Assembly: GCA_927911515.1 (NCBI GenBank)
Contig: CAKMQH010000035.1
Coordinates: forward strand, 1 to 7,356
Direction of reading: 5' to 3'
DNA from: an uncultured Neisseria sp.
GTDB taxonomy: Bacteria > Pseudomonadota > Gammaproteobacteria > Burkholderiales > Neisseriaceae
DNA: 7,356 nucleotides
Shown here piece after piece: positions 1 to 5,661 of the stretch. The translations under genes and the position numbers were made by a program. The notes beneath the pieces are model-generated. The model saw only the letters and a program-made list of their open reading frames with translations, did no database searches and was not told where the DNA came from. Positions within the stretch are counted from its first letter, which is position 1, and each line of letters starts with the position of its first letter.

Positions 1-1575
1 ACGAAGCCGTCCTCTGCCGCCAAACCGTTGCCAACGGCAGCGGCAACGTCGTTTCGATGGCACCGATGAAAGTGTTCCAAACCGATACCGCCTTCCCCGA
101 AGCACCCGACGGCTGGCTGGTACTCAGCATGGAACACAGCGGCAGCCGCGATACCGCCTACAGCCACACCTTTACCGCCATCCCCGCCCAACTCGCCTAC
201 CGTCCCGAACGCACCACCCCGCGTCCGCATATCGACGGTACCTTGCCGGCACGGGTGACTGCGGCGGAGAACTGTACCTATGCCTATATCGACGATATGG
301 GACGTTACCGCGTCAAACTCCCGTTTGATTTGGACGAATGGAGTCCCGGCGGAGAAAGCCGTCCCGTCCGACTGGCCAAACCCTATGCCGGTCCCGAATA
401 CGGTCTCCACTTCCCCTTACACGAAGGCACCGAAGTCATGCTGTCCTTCGTCCAAGGCAACCCCGACCGTCCGTATATCTCCGGCGTCATGCACGACAGC
501 GCCCATCCCGACCACATTCCTGCCGATTGGAACACAAGGAACGTCATCCGTACCTGGGCGAACAACAAACTCAGGATGGAAGACCAAAAAGGTCAGGAAC
601 ACATCAAACTCGCCACCGACTACCAAAAATCCCAACTCAACCTCGGACACATCGTCGACAGCGGTAGGGCAAAACGCGGAGAGAACGGCGAAGGCTTCGA
701 ACTCAGAACCGACGGCTGGGGCGCAGTACGGGCGGGTAAAGGCATACTCGTCAGCGCACAAAACCAAGACGCCAACGGCAAAGTGTTGGATATGGACGAT
801 GCCATAGCGCAGATTGAGCAGGCACTTTCCCTCGCCAAAAGCCTGAACAAAGCCGCCCAAACCGCCAACAACCACCACACCGATGAAGAAACCCAAAGGG
901 GTCGTCTGAAAGACGCCCTTAAAGACCTGAAAGAGGCCGGTTTAATCCAAACCGCCCCCGCCGGCATCGCCACCGCAACCCAGCAGAGCCAACTGCACAC
1001 CGCCAATGAAAACATCCACCTCGTCAGCGGCAACCATACCGACATCACCGCCGGACAAAGCCTGACCGCCCATGCAGTAGAAAGCCTCAACCTGTTTGCC
1101 CAAAGCAGCGGCATCAAGGTACAGGCAAACCAGGGTAAAGTGGAAGTGCAGGCACAGAATGACGAGTTGCAGCTGAATGCGCTGAAGGATGCGGTACTGA
1201 CCAGTAGCGCAGGGAAAATCACCATTGCGGCGAAGGAAGAGATTCTGATTACCTGCAAGGGGGGCGTATATCAAACTGGCGAACGGGGAGGTTGAAATCG
1301 GGAGTCCGAAGTTGGTGCGGGTGAAGGCGCCGATGGAGGTGACGGGGGCAGAAGAAATCAATATCCCGTTACCGACAACACCGCTACATCGATATGCTCG
1401 GCAGTTTGTCTTACAGGATGAATGGACAGGCGAGGTTTTGGCAGGAGTACTGTATAAGATATATAGAGGGAAAGAACTTTTGTTAAAAGGAAGGTCGGAT
1501 AAAAATGGGCTGACCAAATTCGTAACCACTGAAAATATGGAAGAAATCCGTATTGAAATTGAAACCAGGGAGTAA
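1..1575 (+). CDS. vgrG: VgrG type VI secretion spike protein, 5'-partial, one frameshift
   Basis: VgrG trimers form the puncturing tip of the T6SS and carry effectors into target cells. The frame is open from base 3, so the gene starts upstream of the window; the Met at 57 is internal. Counting from that Met, the end of the gp27-like part is followed by the gp5-like OB-fold at about 60-145 (YAYIDDMGRYRVKLPFD, then GTEVMLSFVQGNPDRPYISG). Next come the VgrG signature NNKLRMEDQKGQEHIKLATD (169-188), the DGWGAVRAGKGILVSAQ strip, and a DUF2345-like region with a needle-type repeat to about 400. The frame then closes early at 1295 because of six Gs at 1259-1264. With five Gs it reads CKGAYIKLANGEVEIGSPKL and runs on to the TAA at 1573-1575. 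That stop lies three bases before the next gene, which fits an operon. I treat this as one gene with one frameshift, probably a sequencing error. Confidence 0.9.
899..910 (+). repeat. DNA uptake sequence inside vgrG (11 of 12 bases)
   Basis: GGGTCGTCTGAA lies within codons for RGRLKDA of vgrG and differs from AGGTCGTCTGAA only at its first base. It marks this part of vgrG as able to be taken up by relatives. Confidence 0.7.
1259..1264 (+). other. Frameshift point in vgrG: run of six G (five expected)
   Basis: Removing one G makes codons AAG GGG GCG TAT ATC (KGAYI), the normal VgrG continuation. With six Gs the frame ends at 1293-1295 after about eleven unrelated residues. Confidence 0.85.
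1330..1575 (+). other. Transthyretin-like C-terminal extension of VgrG (effector-docking domain)
   Basis: In the downstream frame, after the conserved VgrG end (KAPMEVTGAEE), come about 80 extra residues. They include the stretch RQFVLQDEWTGEVLAGVLYK, then DKNGLTKFVTTENMEEIRIE. The pattern of a beta strand, then 'TGEVLAGVLYKI', then 'GRSDKNGLTKFV' is that of the small transthyretin/Ig-like modules at the C-terminus of some VgrGs. In enteroaggregative E. coli such an extension is known to bind the lipase Tle1. By inference this module loads the product of the next gene, which starts three bases after its stop, or the phospholipase further on. In the sequence as given, the frameshift at 1259-1264 would remove this domain from the spike. 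The Met at 1312 has no good ribosome binding site and is unlikely to be a real start. Confidence 0.7.
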
Positions 1576-1578
1576 ATC

Positions 1579-2352
1579 ATGGCAGACAAAATAGAAATAC
1601 ATGGTACATATATGACAGTCACAACGGAAGAAGCAACTACCGTATTAATAAATTCGCCGGGAAAACCTTTTCCGGTAAGACTTCCTCTCAAATCAAGAAA
1701 ATTAACTTCAGGAGAAATCGCTTTGGCACGACTTATCTTCAAAGAGTCGATTCCTTATGAAAAAGTTAGGATTGTAAGGGGAGGGTTGCTAGGTATACCT
1801 GACAATTCAAGAAATGCAATGACTCCATTTGGCGAAATTCACTTGCCAATTAAAGTTTATGATGTGATTAAAGATTTTTCTGGTCCTTTGACAAACAAAG
1901 AGGATAATCAACAATGGTTTATTCATGAAATGACACACATTTGGCAATATTTTGCAATGGATTTAAGTGTAGCCTGTAGAGGGGTGCGATTGGCATCAAT
2001 TGGAGGATATTCTGAAAGAGATACATCAGGACGTTTAATGGCTTATGCATATGACTTATTAGGCATAGATAGAGGTAAAGAGTTTAAGGATTTCAATATT
2101 GAACAACAGGCAGATATCGTGTGCCATTATTACTTAGTTAAATATCATGCGAACTATGTATCTCAAGAACCACAATTACGGAATTTGATCAGTCAACAAT
2201 CACGTAGAGAATATGTTTTGAGAGATTTTTTGAGAAACCCTTTAGATAGAAAATTAAAATCTGAAGAATGGACAACGAAAATACATCATCAGAGAGAGAA
2301 AAGAAATAATAGAATTTGGTATGAGGCGATGACTAAAGTTCGTACTTTTTAA
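1579..2352 (+). CDS. T6SS-associated putative zinc metallopeptidase (cargo effector candidate)
   Basis: This intact 257-residue protein is the only complete reading frame in the T6SS cluster. The Shine-Dalgarno AGGGAG overlaps the end of vgrG and sits about 7 bases before the ATG, so the start is secure. Residues 116-120 are HEMTH inside WFIHEMTHIWQY, the HExxH zinc-binding/catalytic motif. EQQAD at 175-179 lies about 55 residues later and is a good candidate for the third zinc ligand (gluzincin pattern). The block KLTSGEIALARLIFKESIPY (41-60) and MTPFGEIHLP (81-90) resemble 'vgr-related'/DUF4157-like proteins often found next to vgrG. No signal peptide or membrane segment is visible, as expected for a T6SS-delivered cargo. 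The Lys/Arg-rich C-terminal tail may be a separate element. The gene is AT-rich compared with vgrG. The target is unknown: a periplasmic protein or peptidoglycan is possible. A non-toxic VgrG accessory role is the main alternative. Confidence 0.7.
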   Translation: MADKIEIHGTYMTVTTEEATTVLINSPGKPFPVRLPLKSRKLTSGEIALARLIFKESIPYEKVRIVRGGLLGIPDNSRNAMTPFGEIHLPIKVYDVIKDFSGPLTNKEDNQQWFIHEMTHIWQYFAMDLSVACRGVRLASIGGYSERDTSGRLMAYAYDLLGIDRGKEFKDFNIEQQADIVCHYYLVKYHANYVSQEPQLRNLISQQSRREYVLRDFLRNPLDRKLKSEEWTTKIHHQREKRNNRIWYEAMTKVRTF

Positions 2353-2378
2353 AATAAAATTATTTATAGAAGATTTTT

Positions 2379-2932
2379 ATGAGAAGAAGTAAATTTTTAT
2401 TTATTTATTATGTCATATTGAGTTTAAACGCATACGGATTTTCTCATATGCCTTATCCTGACGGAGATGTGAATGTTATTATAAAAAATAATAAACCTTG
2501 TATCTATATTGATGCTAATGGTTTAACGGGTAGTTATATGTTAAGGATTGGTTATGTTGACGAAAATACCGGAAATTCAGAATATTGGCGTTATTTAAGT
2601 TCATTCGAAAAACAATATCCTGTAAAGGAAAAATGTATTTTTGCGGATGAGTCAAACTTTCCAAATATAAATTTTAGGAATAATGTAAGTTATAGTTTTA
2701 CTCTAAAGGCAGCTTCAGTACCTAGAGATGATAGGCATATTCCTAATAATTTTGATGGATTTAGCAGTACGTATTGCTAAAAAATACTAATGGAAAATTT
2801 GAGGTTCAAGATTTTGATTTTTCAAAGAATAGGTGTGTAGATAAAGTTGAAATATTATCTTCTTCTGATACAAAACAACGGATAAGTTGGTTAGATTTGT
2901 TATTTAGATGGTTTATGGACTTATGGAAGTAA
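2379..2932 (+). CDS. Putative periplasmic T6SS immunity protein, one frameshift
   Basis: The N-terminus (MRRSKFLFIYYVILSLNAYG) is a typical signal peptide: basic start, hydrophobic core, likely cleavage after AYG. No lipobox cysteine is visible, so the mature protein should be soluble in the periplasm. The mature part (DVNVIIKNNKPCIYID, a middle YMLRIGYVDENTG, then CIFADESN and NNVSYSFTLKA) resembles the family annotated as putative T6SS immunity periplasmic lipoproteins. The frame stops at 2778-2780 after STYC. The next frame down has no start of its own but continues sensibly as LKNTNGKFEVQDFDF and ends with a hydrophobic tail WLDLLFRWFMDLWK at the TAA 2930-2932. One extra C near 2777 joins them into about 184 residues. 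It begins 26 bases after the metallopeptidase-like gene, so it is the natural candidate to neutralise that toxin. Family assignment is from memory of the sequence pattern; pairing is inferred from position. Confidence 0.6.
2774..2780 (+). other. Frameshift point in the immunity-like gene (one base missing, probably C)
   Basis: Adding one C beside 2777 turns TGC TAA AAA ATA into TGC CTA AAA AAT and joins the two frames. The downstream frame is preceded by an in-frame TAG at 2762-2764 and has no start of its own. Confidence 0.65.
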
Positions 2933-2950
2933 GTAAATTTCGTAGTTAAG

Positions 2951-2984
2951 GATCAACAAGTGTAGGTTGATCATGATTCCTACA
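2951..2984. repeat. Two overlapping inverted repeats between toxin modules
   Basis: GATCAAC (2951-2957) pairs with GTTGATC (2966-2972). TGTAGG (2961-2966) pairs with CCTACA (2979-2984) and is followed by TTTTA. The two stems share bases and cannot form together. The second has a short T tail and could be a weak terminator after the immunity-like gene. The surrounding 2933-3033 shows no gene. Confidence 0.35.
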
Positions 2985-3033
2985 TTTTAGATCGTTCAAT
3001 AATTTTTTTAGAGGCAACTTAATCTATATTTGC

Positions 3034-3265
3034 ATGGAGATGGATAAACGAACGGGGCAGGATGATTAAAGCCTGGACGCAAAAGTAGTTGATGCAGCCC
3101 TTGAAGCCCTAAAAAAAGGCGACCGACTGGACGAATAGAGGAAATTAAAAAGATAGGCTGGATGCAGGTCATCGCTGTCGGTACGTCGTGGTTCTGGTTA
3201 TTGCCATCGGCGTGGTGGTCACGTTTTTTACCGCTGGGACGGGTACAGTTCCGTACGCCGCTTCG
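3034..3265 (+). pseudogene. Hydrophobic N-terminal fragment in front of the phospholipase remnant
   Basis: From the ATG at 3034 one frame gives MEMDKRTGQDD, a TAA at 3067-3069, then SLDAKVVDAALEALKKGD. Shifting near 3123 continues as TGRIEEIKKIGWMQVIAV. Shifting again near 3180 continues as VVVLVIAIGVVVTFFTAGTGT, a clear membrane-spanning stretch that runs in frame into the phospholipase-like part. The pieces look like one ancestral segment: acidic/helical, then IKKIGWMQ, then a transmembrane helix. It is broken by one stop and about two lost bases. I do not recognise the family with confidence. It could be the N-terminus of the phospholipase effector itself or a piece of another polymorphic toxin. 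No good ribosome binding site precedes 3034. Confidence 0.45.
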
Positions 3266-3433
3266 GTTAAGGTTTTTTTGACTTCTATTATGCCGATACA
3301 TTGGTTTGTTGTAACTAATTCATCTGATGATGGTTTGGGAAAAGGAACGTATACAACAAATAAAATGTTAGAAAAGTTGGGAAGGCAGGATGTGATGCCT
3401 AATGTTGCCCTTACTCATACAGATCGTATAGAA

Positions 3434-3439
3434 TTTTTT
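3434..3439 (+). other. Frameshift point in the phospholipase D gene: run of six T (five expected)
   Basis: With five Ts the reading is GAA TTT TTG GAA GCA (EFLEA), which joins the upstream Tle5-like frame to the one carrying the HKD motif. With six the frame ends at 3460. Confidence 0.75.
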
Positions 3440-3806
3440 GGAAGCATCGCTTGGAAATAATCATGCACAAGAATCAGCAAGTACTATTGCTAAATGGAAA
3501 AGAGAATTGGCAGAATTAAAGGCAAGTCAGAAGCAACGTTCTGGGACAAGAGAACGATCCTATACTAAAAATGCGGAAGAAGTGAGGGAGAAAGAATTTG
3601 TCAAAAAACTGAAAAAAGAGTTGGGTGTCAAAGTCCATGTCTGCACCTTGACTGCACGTAATGCTTGGAAAGAAGTTTACATTCATTCAAAGGTGACCAT
3701 TATAGATGATGTCTTTACTGTTATCAGTTCCGCTAATCTGAATACCCGTAGTATGCAGGTTGATACGGAATTGGGCATATTCACCGAAAACGGCGCAGTG
3801 GCGACG

Positions 3807-3810
3807 AAAA
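3807..3810 (+). other. Frameshift point in the phospholipase D gene: run of four A (three expected)
   Basis: With three As the reading is ACG AAA CTG CGC AAA (TKLRK), leading into DLWKLHTRNLHK, the expected Tle5-like C-terminus. With four the frame ends at 3863. Confidence 0.75.
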
Positions 3811-4058
3811 CTGCGCAAAGACTTGTGGAAACTGCATACACGCAATCTGCACAAAGCCAATAATGCAGCAGGAAAGTTTGACAATGTGGCAAATCCAGAG
3901 GGAATGAATGATCCGAATATAGCTAAAAATGCTTTTAATCGCTGGGGGGAGTTAATAAAGATGAATCAAGACCGTATTAAGGAAGGTAAACCGCCACTGC
4001 ACCCTCTGTGCGAATTTTTACGCCTGGATCCTAAAATATCACAATTGGATTGACTATT

Positions 4059-5319
4059 ATGCACAAATCCCTCAAATATACCCTGATAGTTTTAGGCTGT
4101 CTGGCAGCAATGTTTATTTGGTTTCTCCTTGGCTGAAATGCAATCCCATCCATATAGGAGGCGCAAACGGTCAGGTTAAACCCGCGTATTGCAGCATAGG
4201 GGAAAAGTGGGAAGAAAAGCAACGGAAGAAAGAAACCATGAAGACCATTGAAGAAATCAAAAAGAACCTAGAGTTTACCTGCGTGCATGAAAAACGCCCA
4301 CCGCTATCCGAGGAAACGCAGCAACTCTACAATTATGCTCTGCACCGTGATTTGAACCATATGTGGCCTGGCCAGAGGGAGGACGGTTTTTGGGATGAAC
4401 TATTGCCCTATTACCGTATTGCCGCCGCCAACGGTGACTATAAGGCAAACGTACGGCTACAGTTCCTGCTCAGCGACGGCTGGACGAAGGTTCCCTATAT
4501 TGAGGCTGAAACTGAAGTTCACAAGTTGTATAAAATGCTACACAAACAACTTCCAGCTACCTCCTACTATCTGCTTAAAGGCTATATCGAAGACGGCTAC
4601 GGTGTCAGTGCGCCCCCCGACAGCGAGCTGGCATTTTTACGCAAGGCTGCGGATATGGGCAGCAGGGAGGCGCAATATGTACTGGCGGAAAAAATAGCTT
4701 GGCTTGATGACGAACCGACACGGGAGTTCCGACTGGATTTGATGCGCAAGATACACCAATGTGCTTCTGAACAAGGACAGGGGGCTTCTTCTTTAGAACT
4801 GGGTAGCCATTTACAGAATAGGGATAGATTTGATGAAGCAGTAAAGGCCTATCATCAAGGAACAAAAAATGGTAACCATTTGTCTGCACTTATTCTTTCT
4901 CATGCATTTAAGGCAGGAAAAGACAAAGGTAGTAACGACTTTTTAGATGTTGAAGCTGATGAAGAACGTGCCCGCCGTTATGACATTATTAATACCTATC
5001 TTTCAGATTACGGATTCATGTCGCCGACCGTTCCCGACTTGGACGACATCGTCCCGCTACCGCCAGCGCCTTTACCCGAATGGACGGCAAGATTTCCTTT
5101 CAACGCTGGGTGGAGGGAGAAGAACCCTCGAAACCCTCGGACGAACTGATGAAAAAGCTAGCAGATAAAGTAGGATTGGATATGAAAACGGGGCTACCTT
5201 TGCCTGAACAGTCCCAAACTGAAGGCACTAAGGCTTATCCTACCTATCCTTATCAATCGAGCTCGCGTGGACCGAAAACACTTTCTTTGTGGAGCAAGTT
5301 AAAAAAACTGATTTCTTAG
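4059..5319 (+). CDS. Sel1-like repeat protein with DUF6396-like C-terminus, putative Tle5 immunity (Tli5-like), two frameshifts
   Basis: The reconstructed protein has about 420 residues. The ATG at 4059, five bases after the phospholipase stop, gives an N-terminal membrane anchor (YTLIVLGCLAAMFIWFL). One C missing at 4127-4128 breaks it from WLKCNPIHIGGANGQVKPAY, and without the fix the short frame ends at 4136. The body holds helical Sel1-type repeats such as YYRIAAANGDYKANVRLQFL, LRKAADMGSREAQYVLAEK and AVKAYHQGTKNGNHLSALI. The end has the DUF6396-type block DEERARRYDIINTYL, then VPDLDDIVPLPPAPLPEW. One G missing at 5082-5083 separates this from DGKISFQRWVEGEEPSKPS and GLDMKTGLPLP, which finish at the TAA 5317-5319. 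Sel1-repeat proteins encoded beside T6SS phospholipases D act as their immunity proteins in other Proteobacteria. A periplasmic, inner-membrane-anchored location fits that job. A TTG at 4118 could open the middle frame but lacks the anchor, so I prefer 4059. Confidence 0.75.
4125..4130 (+). other. Frameshift point after the membrane anchor of the Sel1 gene (one C missing)
   Basis: CTC CCT TGG CTG would give FLPWLKCNP across the break. As read, the frame ends in TGA at 4134-4136. Confidence 0.65.
5081..5084 (+). other. Frameshift point in the DUF6396-like end of the Sel1 gene (one G missing)
   Basis: TGG GAC GGC AAG would give LPEWDGKISFQRW, the usual form of this motif. As read, the frame continues as WTARFPFNAGW and stops at 5149. 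Confidence 0.8.
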
Positions 5320-5433
5320 GTTTAGTTGCTATTTGAAAGTTTTCCAGATCGCAGTTTTGAGGTAAGAAATTTATGAAGTTTTTACGCAATAAATTGAGAA
5401 AGAATAGGTTAGGGTGAAAACTCAACGTTTACC

Positions 5434-5470
5434 AAGGTCGTCTGAAATTTATACATTTCAGACGACTTTT
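5434..5470 (+). terminator. Rho-independent terminator made of inverted DNA uptake sequences
   Basis: The arm GTCGTCTGAAAT (5437-5448) pairs perfectly with ATTTCAGACGAC (5455-5466), with a six-base loop. Outer A-T pairs and a G-T pair extend the stem into a TTTT tail. The left arm holds a perfect 12-mer AGGTCGTCTGAA (5435-5446); the right arm an inverted 11/12 copy (5457-5468). Paired uptake sequences serving as terminators are a known Neisseria habit. It closes the T6SS effector module about 115 bases after the Sel1-type gene. Confidence 0.85.
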
Positions 5471-5487
5471 CAGTTAAAAATAGTAAA

Positions 5488-5517
5488 CCGCTCCGAAACG
5501 CGGTAAAATACGCTCCG
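5488..5517 (+). promoter_or_regulatory. Possible mgtE promoter with flanking CGCTCCG repeats
   Basis: TAAAAT at 5504-5509 is a plausible -10 box in an otherwise empty stretch. A direct repeat CGCTCCG (5489-5495 and 5511-5517, 22 bases apart) flanks it, and CCGC/GCGG (5488-5491, 5500-5503) form a small inverted repeat upstream. No good -35 box is visible. The call rests on position and the -10 alone. Confidence 0.3.
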
Positions 5518-5530
5518 TTTCCAACACGAC

Positions 5531-5550
5531 GCCTGAATCAGCAGGCTTTT
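5531..5550 (+). terminator. Small hairpin plus T run in the mgtE leader (possible attenuator)
   Basis: GCCTG (5531-5535) pairs with CAGGC (5542-5546) across a six-base loop, followed at once by TTTT ATT. It lies after the suspected promoter and before mgtE, so it could attenuate mgtE. The five-pair stem is short, so it may be chance. Confidence 0.3.
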
Positions 5551-5620
5551 ATTATGGACCTTCCCAGTTCGTTTTTACTGAACTTCCCTTCCGGTTTATC
5601 CCGAAATACACGATAACCAT

Positions 5621-5656
5621 CCCGCCGAAATGCCCTCCCGCATCCGGCGGGCGGAG
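5621..5656 (+). promoter_or_regulatory. GC-rich alternative hairpins next to the mgtE ribosome binding site
   Basis: GGCGGG (5646-5651) can pair with CCCGCC (5621-5626). GCGGG (5647-5651) can instead pair with CCCGC (5637-5641). Both stems end at the first base of the Shine-Dalgarno GCGGAG (5651-5656), which lies five bases before the mgtE ATG. Structures here could affect translation. The rest of 5320-5661 shows no gene. Confidence 0.3.
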
Positions 5657-5661
5657 CATTT

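Larger units (their letters stand above)
3266..4053 (+). pseudogene. Phospholipase D (Tle5-like) T6SS effector, C-terminal half only, two frameshifts
   Basis: Tle5 enzymes are T6SS-delivered phospholipases D that hydrolyse membrane phospholipids and normally need two HxKxxxxD motifs. Here three frames join into one protein. Frame one gives FVVTNSSDDGLGKGTYTTNK and LGRQDVMPNVALTHTDRIEF. After one T too many at 3434-3439 it continues as LEASLGNNHAQE and reaches the HKD motif IHSKVTIIDD (His at 3684-3686, Lys at 3690-3692, Asp at 3705-3707), followed by the typical SSANLNTRSMQVDTELGIF. After one A too many at 3807-3810 it continues as LRKDLWKLHTRNLHK and ends PLHPLCEFLRLDPKISQLD at the TGA 4051-4053. 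The frameshifts may be sequencing errors, but the whole first HKD half is absent. The hydrophobic fragment is joined directly to it in frame near 3266, so a deletion or recombination is likely and the product would probably be inactive. The following Sel1-repeat gene fits as its immunity partner. Confidence 0.7.

Noticed and set aside
1312..1575. An independent 87-residue gene after vgrG
   Set aside because: Its frame is open upstream through the conserved VgrG sequence YIKLANGEVEIGSPKL, so it is the VgrG C-terminus and not a separate start.
942..1742. Long open frame on the minus strand across the end of vgrG and start of the next gene
   Set aside because: It lies opposite clear VgrG and metallopeptidase-like coding sequence on +, shows no recognisable domain, and has low-complexity Ser/Gly content typical of a shadow frame.
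3438..3863. A stand-alone small phospholipase D gene
   Set aside because: Both ends continue in other frames with Tle5-like sequence, the Met at 3438 lies inside a homopolymer break, and there is no ribosome binding site.
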